Assembly: GCA_947044405.1 (NCBI GenBank)
Contig: CAMRHE010000018.1
Span: forward strand, 1,736,001 to 1,800,000
DNA: 64,000 nt
Direction: 5' to 3'
From: Leptodactylus fallax
Lineage: Eukaryota; Chordata; Amphibia; Anura; Leptodactylidae
Shown: positions 10,099 through 21,300 of the stretch, in pieces
Layout: every line of letters begins with the position of its first letter
How positions within the stretch are numbered: position 1 is the stretch's first letter
Translations under genes and position numbers: made by a program
The notes under the pieces: generated by a model
The model's input: only the letters and a program-made list of their open reading frames with translations
Database searches by the model: none
Told to the model about the DNA's origin: nothing

Positions 10099-10133
10099 TA
10101 TATACATAAAATTATTATTTTTATTATTATTGA
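10099..10133 (+). mobile_element. L2 copy 1, 3' tail resumed
   Basis: TATATACATAAAATTATT followed by an ATT-rich tail continues the L2 3' end cut at 2,870. The same layout (TATATAA(G/A)TAAA then AAT repeats) ends the L2 copy at 52.6 kb. Confidence 0.85.
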
Positions 10134-10402
10134 AAAATAAAAGAAAATTCTTTGAGCAGCCATATTGTGACATCTTTGGAGAGAGCCATATAAGTAGTCT
10201 TTCTTTGCAAGGAAAGATGTAATCTTTATTGATAGAATTTTGGAGAGTGTCTAACATTTGATCACTTTTTGTTCCAGTTTTGGGGAGCCGAAACTGTGAA
10301 AAAATGGCAGTTCAGCCATTTAGATTTTTTATCCACTACGATGTTTACCATATGGGATAAATGTCTTATATTTTGGGCATTTTCATGCCGGATGTTTATT
10401 TT

Positions 10403-10417
10403 TGTTTATTTACTTTT
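10403..10417. repeat. 15-bp target-site duplication, left of L1
   Basis: TGTTTATTTACTTTT occurs at 10,403-10,417 and again at 11,417-11,431, directly flanking the L1 copy. The length is typical of target-primed reverse transcription. Confidence 0.88.
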
Positions 10418-11416
10418 TTTTTTTAAACTGTAATTTTTATTAAGTTTATCAATAGAGAGTGAACAAAGAAAAACATCAAAACGTATAATAAAATAGCATG
10501 ACAAGTGTCATCACAAAACCAGGACAGATATAAACCAGCGTCTGAATAATCACGAAGAACAAAAGACATAGGGAAGACAACATAAAACAAGGGGAAGAGG
10601 GGGAGGATAGGCATTAGAGACCTCTCAGTATACAATAAGTATCCCAATGTGACCAGACAGCCTGAAAGGCTTCTACTGTGTTGTTAAGGGTGGCAGTCAA
10701 AAATTGTAGGTTGCGGACATCCTTCATGTGAGCCACCAGCGCAGCACCTGTAGGGGGAGCACATTCTTCCAGTGGAGGACAATGAGTGTTTTAGCGGCAA
10801 TGCATAGGTACAAAAAACAGCTTGGACGTTTCTTTTTTCCCCAGATGCCTAGGAGGCAAATTAGGCAAATAGATAAGAGGATCCAATGGGACACCCTGAG
10901 TGAAAAGCGCATCAGTAAGGGTTTTGACTTCCAGCCAGAAAAGGCGGATTAAGGGGCATTCCCAAAAAATGTGAAACAGTGTATCTGGCATGGTTAGACA
11001 CCTCCAGCAAGTAGAGGAAATACTGGGGTTGAGGGTATGAAGCAGGGCTGGGGTGTGATACCAATGCATGAGGATTTTATACTGGGTCTCACAAAATGTT
11101 ATGCATGTAGAGGATTTAGCCGCACGGGACCAGATAATCTGACACTGACGAGGTAAAATCTGCTTGCCTAGAGCTTCAGTCCACTTATCTATGTAATTGT
11201 GAGCAAGGGGAGACCGTCCCTCTGGAAATCATAGGAGCTTATAGATATCTGAGATCAGGCCCTTTGTGGAAATGCCAGCGTGACACAGTCTCTCGAAAGT
11301 GGTAGGAACGGAAACCAGTTGAGCTCCAAACAGGGTGGTCATAAAGTGGGCTATTTGTTGTTAGTGAAACCATTCAGAGGCAGGTAGGTACAAGGCAGAA
11401 GTAAAATAATCAAAGG
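10418..11416 (-). mobile_element. 5'-truncated L1 LINE, minus strand
   Basis: About 1.0 kb of L1/Tx1-type element. The minus strand encodes the C-terminal ORF2 cysteine-rich region: 'CWRC...DTLFHIFWECPLIRLFW' (10,791-11,069), the hallmark of vertebrate L1 ORF2 ends; a frameshift follows toward 10,724. The poly(A) tail is the T-run at 10,418-10,424 on the + strand. Exact 15-bp duplications flank it. No promoter or ORF1 remains. Confidence 0.88.
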
Positions 11417-11520
11417 TGTTTATTTACTTTTATACGTATTCTAGAGAAAAGGGGGTAATTTAAATTTTTTTATTTTTATTTAGCCTTCCCTCTTAGGGAA
11501 CTGGAACCTGTTAGCTTAGA

Positions 11521-11973
11521 TTGCTTATACCACAGACATCAATACTATTGTCTAAGGTAAAATTCCTGACTAATACTGAACCTTCCACAGACATGCCTCA
11601 ATAGTAATCTATCATTAGCAGACCCAGTGACATCAGAAAGTGGTGAGTGGTTGACCTGGTGACATCAGTCCACATTCCCAGCATCTTCTATTCTCTTCAC
11701 TTCACTGTGATTGACGCCTAATGGAGCAAACTGTCAGCTCTGTAAAGTGCATATAACTGCTGAGCCTTGTTAAGAGCTAGAACAGTGCTTGATCAGTGCC
11801 TCAGTTATCTCTGTATGTAAATGCAGAGAAAACAGTGTTCAGTTTAGTCTCGGGAGTATGCTGCTAGCCTGAGCTTAGTCCTCACACTAACTTGACACTG
11901 GAACTATTAGTGGAGAGTTGAGAAGACAGGAGAGCAGGTGAAACCTGTAGATGGAAATAATAATAAAAAAAAC
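11521..11973. other. No gene seen
   Basis: Apparently unique or unassigned sequence with no coding potential and no repeat I can name. Confidence 0.5.
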
Positions 11974-12185
11974 ATACTCACCTGTCCCCGGTGCTCTGGC
12001 ATCTCCCAGCGTGGTCACGTGACCGCTGAGGCCAATCAACGGCCTATGGAAAGGACCCAGGATGTCACAGGCTGCTCATTGGCCTTAGTGGTCACGTGCA
12101 GCGGGAGTTCTGCTGAAAGAAAACACGGGATCAGCAGGACCAGACCGCGCTGGGAGACATCTGAGCACCGGGGACAGGTGAGTAT
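11974..12185. mobile_element. CpG-bearing foldback MITE with E-boxes
   Basis: A perfect 23-bp inverted repeat (11,974-11,996 and 12,163-12,185) bounds a palindromic 212-bp unit. Each arm ends in a splice-donor-like AGGTGAGTAT pointing outward. The interior has two GGTCACGTG E-boxes (12,014 and 12,091) and CCAAT boxes in opposite orientations. A common frog TIR-like end (GGACAACCCCTTTAAGGG) follows at 12,238-12,255, so the full element probably extends to about 12,255. Confidence 0.7.
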
Positions 12186-12255
12186 TTTTTTTTTTCACCT
12201 TCCCTGGCCTAAAATAAAAAAAAATTGTAATTATTCTGGACAACCCCTTTAAGGG

Positions 12256-13250
12256 ATTAATCAGGCACTCAACACTATGGCAATGCCCTCAGCTCACTGC
12301 AGGTAATGCTCTTCAACCTCTACTCTTTTTTTTCCTGAGTGACAGCTCTAATAAGCAACTGGATGAATTCTAGAGCCATAACTAAATAGCAAAGGATGAG
12401 ATTGTGGAGAACGTACTGCAGAGCTGAGGGCACTTCAGCATTAGGGAACATCCAAAGGGCACTTTTTCTAAGTGATGCTGATAAGAACATAAACAAAGCT
12501 ATATTTAAGCAGGTCGCCAGGTCTCCTATCTAGTGCTGTCAGCAGTTTTGTAGGATCAAAACTGCTCACAGACCCCTTTAAAACACTTCATGTACAGATA
12601 GCATGAAAATTACATGAAAGCTTACTTTTAGCTGATTTATGCAATTATTATGCATGCTGTCTTATACTCGTAAGATTTGTTCAGAGATTTTTGTGCAGGT
12701 GCCCCTACTGCAAGAGGTTAATTGAATACGTGAATTCCATTTATTAGATAACTACAGATCTGGTGCCATTGCCTCTGCTGAAAAGATTCTCAGTAAATCT
12801 TGGCTGTGATCAGTAACATTCAGCAATTCTCTATAGTGGCATTGTGCAGAATAATGTTGTGGTTGTGAACAGAAGCATGGAGGATTTGTTTGTGAATAAT
12901 TTAACAGCCAGCTAAAATAAGGAGCTGATTATATTACTACTCTAGAACAATTTCTCTCCATCGATAAGGATTCACATTTTCTGTTAAAACAATACAGATT
13001 CCTGTTATCCACATAAGATGTCTTTATTATTCCTTACATGTTACATGTGATATAATTCTCACATAGCTTGACAAACAGCTAACATCTAAGCTATGTACAC
13101 TTTGAAAGCAATGGAAGCTAAAATGAACCACAGGCTGTCTTCCTATGTGATAGTGTCCCTGGGTAGACAGGAAATGAGGAAAGGCTATGAACAGATAAAG
13201 AGTATAGATGCACTTTTGGACTGATGAGACATAAAATTAAAAACTGCCTA
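12256..13250. other. No gene seen
   Basis: No coding exon or structured element recognised. A short repeat-like phrase (AGTTTTGTAGGATCAAAACT) at about 12,530 is an imperfect palindrome. Confidence 0.5.
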
Positions 13251-13254
13251 GGTA

Positions 13255-13450
13255 AGGGGGCGTTCACACTACCGTTGGTGACCGTCAGTAGTGTCCGTTG
13301 CTATTGTCCGTTACAAGATTTTAGCATCGAACACTAGCTGAACCATCAGAAATCCGTTAAAATTTCCATTCACTTCAATGGGTTTTTATACTGTGTCCAT
13401 TTGTGTCAGTTTACACCATAACTCTACTAAGTAACCGTCTTCTATAAGTG
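13255..13450. mobile_element. MITE-like fragment
   Basis: Begins GGGGGCGTTCACACTACCGT, a motif similar to other 'GTTCACAC' element ends in this window (43,395). It holds TCACTTCAATGGG, typical of frog foldback elements. The right end is not evident, so this is a fragment. Confidence 0.4.
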
Positions 13451-14160
13451 CACAAGAGGAACTGGTCCCTATAGCATCAGCTCTGTCTGGATAATATTTA
13501 TAAAAATGGAACGTGACCTCATAATGTATGCTGTGCTATTTACAATGAAATTTCACCTTTATCTTCTGGCAGGTAATTAACATATTTCAGAATATGGTAC
13601 CAGAAAGGAGCCTATAACCCTCGTTGATGGATTGAAGGAAGTTGCATAACAAGATTTACATATCTCCAAGCTATATTGATAGTGTTTGCACTATTAGTAT
13701 AACATCACAGACTATCACCAATATTATCTTCACAAATGTCTCTAAAATATAACACAATATTGATAATAATGAGCCTTCACTTGAAAGGATATGCTCATTT
13801 TTCCAAACAGATTTCTTACTTTACAGTGGTTCTGCCGTTAAGGAAACTTATTTCTTATCCAGAGGATAGGGAATAACTATTCGATCTCTGAAGGGGAGAC
13901 ATGACCTATATTTTGACAGTCTGCGACAACAGATGTAATTAAACCTCATTCACTGATATTGAATTTAATTCTGGCGTATGACGTCCATTAAAAAAACGGA
14001 TGTCACACAGCCATTAATCACTGTCGCGTGAATGTAACTTAAATCAACAAATCACTGTCAGGCTTATTCCCACAAAATAATAGCAATCCCTGTGGAAAAT
14101 AGCTACATTGGCTATACATCTGGAAAACACACAGAACACTGTAATTGTAAAAAATATTAA
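13451..14160. other. No gene seen
   Basis: A/T-rich sequence without recognisable exons, RNA genes or repeat boundaries. Confidence 0.5.
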
Positions 14161-14724
14161 AAACATGTTATTGACCCCTTAGCTTATTTTGCTCTTCAGG
14201 ATGAGGCATACTTTTTGCTTTTGTAATCTCTGACTGACCCATATGACACTTGATTTTAACAAGAAAAGTTGTATTTTTAAATTAAACCTTTTTGGACTAC
14301 ATATAATGCAAAATTTATTTTTATGCCAGGAGAATAACAAAAAAATAGCAATTATTCAAATTTTTGGTAGATTTTTTTATTTTGTTTTTACATTGCTCAC
14401 CATTCGGTATAAATTACATGCTAACTTTATTCTGTGGGTCAGTACAATTACAGCAATACCTCATTTATAAAGTGTTTTTTTTGTTTTATTACTTTTGCAC
14501 AATAAAACACTTTTATTATATAACTATTTAGTTTTTGCATTGCCATATTCTAAGTGCCATAACTTTTTAATTTTTCAATTGATCGACATATTTGTTTATG
14601 GGACGAGCTGTAGTTTTCATCTGTATTCTTTTGGGGGGCACTGAACTTTTTGATCACATTTTTTGGGTGATGAGAATAACAAAAATATACATTTTTGTGT
14701 TAATTCTTACTTATTTTTCTAACT
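14161..14724. mobile_element. A/T-rich DNA transposon relic
   Basis: T-run-rich sequence with phrases such as GGGACGAGCTGTAGTTTTCA and ATTTTTTGGGTGATGAGAAT that recall the long A/T-rich frog transposon type seen also near 17.3-17.9 kb (opposite strand) and 47.3-49.1 kb. No termini identified. Confidence 0.4.
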
Positions 14725-14925
14725 CTAGGTTCAGACCAGCTTGGGGACCCTAAAAACAAAAACCAAATCCGCTTAAAAAGCTGTTACCCACCCGGTTTCC
14801 GCCCGAAAAATGCGGAGAGAGAAGTCCTGCTTGCAGGACTTTTTTCTCCGCATTTTTCAAATGGAATGTGGGACGGAATCCCCTAACAGAGACCAAGCGC
14901 ATGTGTGAATCCAGCCTTATGGTGT
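14725..14925. mobile_element. Foldback MITE with 25-bp hairpin
   Basis: The centre is an almost perfect hairpin: arms 14,806-14,830 and 14,833-14,857 (core AAGTCCTGC/GCAGGACTT), two mismatches, two-base loop. Outer parts (GGTTCAGACCAGC ... GTGTGAATCCAGCC) look like degenerate ends. Confidence 0.6.
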
Positions 14926-15724
14926 TCACTGTGCAGGTTAAATAACATGCTAGCATTTTAGTGCGGGATGTTTCAGCTGCAGCGATACCAATTATGTGCT
15001 GGCTTGTTTATTATTTTATTTTTAGCATAATAAAGTTGTGTGTTAGGGAAAAATATTGTTATGTTTAATGATTTTTTTTACTTTTTAAAAAAAAAATTAT
15101 GTCTATCTTGCTTATTTGTGCCATTTTTATTTGTGACATGATGTGTATGATATGTTTTAAGGGGGGTGGTGCTATATTTTTCTGTGCTGCTGTATCTTCT
15201 GCCTCTTATTATTATAGCATTCATTTGTACTGATTGGGCATCACCTTGTCAATGGTTTATGTCTCCATAAACTCTAGGCCATCACTTGGCCATTGTTCAC
15301 TGCCATGTGAATAAGGACCATCCGTGCACTTGCATGGACACACGCAGCCGTTTTTTTCACAGACATTGGGACAGTGTACATAAGGCCTAGATTTGACCAT
15401 ACATTTCAGGTAGCTTTCAGTTGTCAGCGATCCCTTCTGACTACAAACACATTAATGCTTGGTTTGACTAAGTGTGATATGTGCAAAATAGGAAGAAGAG
15501 AGTAAACCGCTGGAAAAGATGTGACTGGCAGGGATGCATTTATCTTCCCTGAAAATAAAAGGATCGATAAGGCTGAAATCCAACTTCCCTATCCTTCTTT
15601 CCAAAAAATCTGCCATCGAGGAAAGAGAGTCAGGAGGCCCTCATGCACATCTGGTCAGCCAGTCCCAACAAAATTGATGGCTTTGGATGGCATTAATCTA
15701 GTATGAAAGACAGATGGGTAACAT
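14926..15724. other. No gene seen
   Basis: A/T-rich, T-run-bearing sequence of probable transposon origin up to about 15,180, then unassigned sequence. Confidence 0.4.
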
Positions 15725-15888
15725 GAATCTTCTGGGCTCCAATGCAAAATGTGTAATGGGGCCCCCACTTACCTTGTGCTATTTATAATACTGGTGTCTT
15801 CTTATCTTGTAGAGAGGCCCCCTGAGACTCGAGGCCTGGTAATGATTGCTACTTCTGCACCCCCTATAGTTACGTCACTGATGTAAGA
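15725..15888. mobile_element. hAT-like 3' end fragment
   Basis: Ends in CCCCTATAGTTACGTCACTG, the complement of a typical hAT-type start (CAGTGACGTAACTATAGGGG). No left terminus is found nearby, so it is a fragment. Confidence 0.5.
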
Positions 15889-16979
15889 CTAATTTAAAGC
15901 CCAGTTATGGTAAAATCTTCAATGGATAATTGAAAAACAATAAAGTGCCTTTACTTTTACCATACTTACTGTTATCAATTTCTATACAGTACCCCATAGC
16001 ACCATGAAAACATTTGTCATTGTGTTTCTATGTCTAGCAATAGCTGACCTTAAAAAAATGCTAGATAACATTTTCATGCAATTTGATGTTTTAGAAAATA
16101 CTTCCTGTTCATATTGACCTAAATGTTGTAAAAACGGGAACAAGCTACTATAGGTTGTGAAACTTTTGGAGCCTTTTCGAATAGAGCTAGAAAGGTCACT
16201 ATTGTTAGATTGTCTTGCATAAGATTTTGTTATACATCTTGTGATTTGTTATATTTACAGGAATTTAACAATTACAATGTCCCACACATGGGTTTACAAA
16301 TCTATACCCATAAATAAATTGTGGGTCTGGATTTCATATGAAGCATGAAAAGGGTGTATACACTATATAAATGTACTGAAAAGTGTAGTGGACTATATTT
16401 TTTAACATAACTGTATGAAAAAAACATATATCCTGTAGTATACACTTTTGTAATGGAAGTCCATGGCAAACAAATGCAGTCACAGTATGGACAAAAAGTT
16501 GAGTATGTCAAGGGCATACTTTTGGTGGAATGTTTCAAATGGTGAACATGTAATCTACCCATGCACCTATACCGTGCCATCACCAGGATTCTAACTTAAA
16601 GTGGATCTATCCTACCCTATGTATGGGCAGAATATTAAAGCTACAGGCCCATTCTACCAGTAGCCAATATGGCACAACATTTTGTGCCTTTTAGCTGTTA
16701 GGAGTGCTACCCTGGCCTCATAGCTTATCAATTTAGTTTACTGACAAAGAGAGAGCTCCCTTGCCTCCCCCATCCTTCATTTGCACAATTACTACCTTGA
16801 GGGGTAGGAGGAGATGGGTAAGGCTCTCCTTATGAAAAAACTGAAGGTCAGTGTATTCTTTCAATGCTCTTAGAATCCAAATAGCTCAACATTTTTTTGC
16901 AACAATTTTGACTACAAGTAGTATGGACCTGTAGCTTTAATACACTGCCCTAGATCATCAAACTGTTTGACCTAACCCA
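15889..16979. other. No gene seen
   Basis: Intergenic; no exon, RNA gene or defined element recognised. Confidence 0.5.
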
Positions 16980-18144
16980 TTAACCCCTTAGCGATCAAGG
17001 GCGTAATAGTACGTCCTGGCCGTCATTTTCTTAAAAACCAGGGACGTACTATTATGTCCTTGGTAGCCCGACCGCTCATTATCTGTGCACGCGGCATCGG
17101 GAGCGGGTGTTAATTGTAACTGACAGTTATCACCCTGCTCCATAACACTGGGTTGGAGTTGAGCTTCAATCGGGGGTTCAAACATGACCGCGTCATATAA
17201 GGGTTGCTTATGTAATGACCCCCATCAACACCCCCCCCATCACTGGTTCAGGTCCCCTAGTCGGACAGTGCAAAACAGTAAAACAAGTGTGAAAAAAAGG
17301 GAAGTGTATTAAAAAAAAAATTAATAAATGAATAAAGCTCCAAAATGCCCGTTTCCTATATAAAATTAATTATTTAAAAAAAAATAAAAATTTATAAAAA
17401 CAATAGATACTTGATATCGCTGCATCCGTAGCAACCCATACAATAAAACTTAAACATTATTTAACCTGCCTGGGGAACATCGGAAAAAACCAGAAAAAAC
17501 CCCCTGGAAATAATGATTTTTTGCCTTAAAAAAAATGTTATAAAAAGTGATCAAAAAGTCATATGTATCCCAAACACTACCAATTAAAAGCAAAGGTCGC
17601 CCAGCAAAAAATAAGCCCTCAACTGAAAAATAAAAATGTTATGCATCTGAAAAGATGGCAATGCAAAAATAATTGATTTATATCCCCTAAATGGATTTTT
17701 GTTCTGCAAAATTAGTAATGCACAAAAAAACAATATAAATTAGGTATTGCCATAATCGTATCGACCCACAGAATAAAAGCAACATGTTATGTTATGCTCT
17801 ATGCTGCACGCCAAAAATGCAATGCCAATATTTGTTTTTTTTTTTGTTTTTTTTTAAATCCACCAAAAAAAGAGTTAATAAAATGTATTCATTAAGTTAT
17901 AGGCACCCCAAAATGGTGTCATTACATTAAAGAAACCAGAAGTGACACCCAGAGTGACCCCCTCCCCCCCCCAATCATAGGAGCTACTGGGGAAATAGTA
18001 GGTAATTTGGTGTTCCCAATGAACTCCACACAGCTTACATATTCACTTTTCACGATCCACTGTGCATTCCTGTATGGGATACTAATGCTCAATACATCCC
18101 TTGATAAATTCTTTGAGGGGCGTAGTTTTCAAAATGGGGTCACT

Positions 18145-18152
18145 CCCTAGGG
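18145..18152. repeat. 8-bp target duplication CCCTAGGG, left of hAT copy 1
   Basis: CCCTAGGG at 18,145-18,152 is repeated exactly at 35,219-35,226, 17 kb away, at the far end of the array-bearing element. Confidence 0.9.
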
Positions 18153-18285
18153 CAGTGATGGCGAACCTTTTAGAGACCGAGTGCCCAAACTGCACCCCAA
18201 AACCCACTAAATTATCGCAAAGTGCCAACATGACAATTTAGCCTTAAATTAACCAGAATCTGTTTTATATTGACCGTGAAGTATA

Positions 18286-18342
18286 TGCTTCACAGTGTCC
18301 CCCACACAGTATTAGATGTTTCAGTGCCCCCCATACAGTATT
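18286..18342 (-). repeat. Two inverted array units at the left edge
   Basis: Two units run in the opposite orientation to the main array (CAGTGTCCCCCACACAGTAT, then CAGTGCCCCCCATACAGTAT). The orientation flips at 18,343/18,344. Confidence 0.9.
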
Positions 18343-18343
18343 T

Positions 18344-21300
18344 GAAGCATCTAATACTGTGTGGGGGACACTAAAGCATCTAATACTGTATGGGGAACAC
18401 TGTGAAGCATCTAATACTGTGTGGGGGACACTGAAGCATCTAATACTGTGTGGGGGACACTGAAGCATCTAATACTGTGTGGGGGACACTGTGAAGCATC
18501 TAATACTGTGTGGGGGACACTGAAGCATCTAATACTGTATGGGGGACACTGAAGCATCTAATACTGTGTGGGGGACACTGTGAAGCATCTAATACTGTGT
18601 GGGGGACACTGTGAAGCATCTAATACTGTGTGGGGGACACTGAAGCATCTAATACTGTATGGGAGACACTGAAGCATCTAATACTGTATGGGGGACACTG
18701 AAGCATCTAATACTGTATGGGGGACACTGAAGCATCTAATACTGTGTGGGGGACACAGAAGCATCTAATACTGTGTGGGGGACACCGTGAAGCATCTAAT
18801 ACTGTATGGGGGACACTGAAGCATCTAATACTGTATGGGGGACACTGAAGCATCTAATACTGTATGGGGGACACTGAAGCATCTAATACTGTGTGGGGGA
18901 CACTGAAGCATCTAATACTGTATGGGGAACACTGAAGCATCTCATACTGTGTGGGGGACACTGAAGCATCTAATACTGTGTGGGGGACACTGAAGCATCT
19001 AAGCATCTAATACTGTGTGGGGGACACCGAAGCATCTAATACTGTAAGGGGGACACTGAAGCATCTAATACTGTGTGGGGGACACTGAAGCATCTAATAC
19101 TGTATGGGGGACACTGAAGCATCTAATACTGTGTGGGGGGACACTGAAGCATATACTACTGTATGGGGGACTTGAAGCATCTAATACTGTATGGGGGACA
19201 CTGAAGCATCTAATACTGTATGGGGGACACTGAAGCATCTAATACTGTATGGGGGACACTGAAGCATCTAATACTGTATGGGGGACACTGAAGCATCTAA
19301 TACTGTATGGGGGACACTGAAGCCTATACTACTGTATGGGGGACACTGAAGCATCTAATACTGTATGGGGGACACTGAAGCATCTAATACTGTATGGGGG
19401 GGACACTGAAGCATCTAATACTGTATGGGGGACACTGAAGCATCTAATACTGTGTGGGGGACACTGAAGCATCTAATACTGTATGGGGGACACTGAAGCA
19501 TCTAATACTGTGTGGGGGACACTGAAGCATCTAATACTGTGTGGGGGACACTGAAGCATCTAAGCATCTAATACTGTGTGGGGGACACCGAAGCATCTAA
19601 TACTGTAAGGGGGACACTGAAGCATCTAATACTGTGTGGGGGGACACTGAAGCATCTAATACTGTATGGGGGACACTGAAGCATCTAATACTGTATGGGG
19701 GACACTGAAGCATCTAATACTGTGTGGGGGACACTGAAGCATCTAATACTGTATGGGGGACACTGAAGCATCTAATACTGTGGGGGGGGGGACACTGAAG
19801 CATATACTACTGTATGGGGGACACTGAAGCATCTAATACTGTATGGGGGACACTGAAGCATCTAATACTGTATGGGGGACACTGAAGCATCTAATACTGT
19901 ATGGGGGACACTGAAGCAACTAATACTGTATGGGGGACACTGAAGCCTATACTACTGTATGGGGGACACTGAAGCATCTAATACTGTATGGGGGACACTG
20001 AAGCATCTAATACTGTATGGGGGGACACTGAAGCATCTAATACTGTATGGGGGACACTGAAGCATCTAATACTGTGTGGGGGACACTGAAGCATCTAATA
20101 CTGTATGGGGGACACTGTGAAGCATCTAATACTGTGTGGGAGACACTGAAGCATCTAATACTGTGTGGGGGACACTGTGAAGCATATAATACTGTGTGGG
20201 GGACACTGAAGCATCTAATACTGTATGGGGGAAACTGAAGCATCTAATACTGTATGGGGGACACTGTGAAGCATCTAATACTGTGTGGGGGACACTGAAG
20301 CATCTAATACTGTGTGGGGAACACTGAAGCATCTAATACTGTGTGGGGGACACTGAAGCATCTAATACTGTGTGGGGGACACCGTGAAGCATCTAATACT
20401 GTATGGGGGACACTGAAGCATCTAATACTTTATGGGGGACACTGAAGCATCTAATACTGTGTGGGGGACACTGAAGCATCTAATACTGTATGGGGAACAC
20501 TGAAGCATCTAATACTGTGTGGGGGACATTGAAGCATCTAATACTGTGTGGGGGACACTGAAGCATCTAAGCATCTAATACTGTGTGGGGGGACACTGAA
20601 GCATCTAATACTGTATGGGGGATACTGAAGCATCTAATACTGTATGGGGGACACTGAAGCATCTAATACTGTGTGGGGGACACTGAAGCATCTAATACTG
20701 TGTGGGGGGACGACACTGAAGCATATACTACTGTATGGGGGACACTGAAGCATCTAATACTGTATGGAGGACACTGAAGCATCTAATACTGTATGGGGGA
20801 CACTGAAGCATCTAATACTGTGTGGGGGGACACTGAAGCATCTAATACTGTATGGGGGACACTGAAGCATCTAATACTGTGTGGGGGACACTGAAGCATC
20901 TAATACTGTATAAGGGACACTGTGAAGCATCTAATACTGTGTGGGGGGACACTGAAGCATCTAATACTGTGTGGGGGACACTGTGAAGCATCTAATACTG
21001 TGTGGGGGACACTGAAGCATCTAATACTGTATGGAGGACACTGAAGCATCTAATACTGTATAGGGGACACTGTGAAGCATCTAATACTGTGTGGGGGACA
21101 CTGTGAAGCATCTAATACTGTGTGGGGGACACTGAAGCATCTAATACTGTATGGGGGACACTGAAGCATCTAATACTGTATGGGGGGACACTGAAGCATC
21201 TAATACTGTATGGGGGACACTGTGAAGCATCTAATACTGTGTGGGGTCACTGAAGCATCTAATACTGTGTGGGGGACACTGAAGCATCTAAGCATCTAAT

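Larger units (their letters stand above)
10134..11520. mobile_element. Old A/T-rich DNA transposon fragment around an L1
   Basis: The segments 10,270-10,417 and 11,432-11,490 resemble 48,700-48,850 (ACTACGATGTTTACCATATG and TTTGGGCATTTTCATGCCGG correspond to ACTACAGCGTTCACCGTATG and TTTGGGTATTTTCAAATT), so they are pieces of the same family as the TTAA-bounded element at 47.3-49.1 kb. An L1 insertion splits it. Termini not identified here. Confidence 0.5.
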
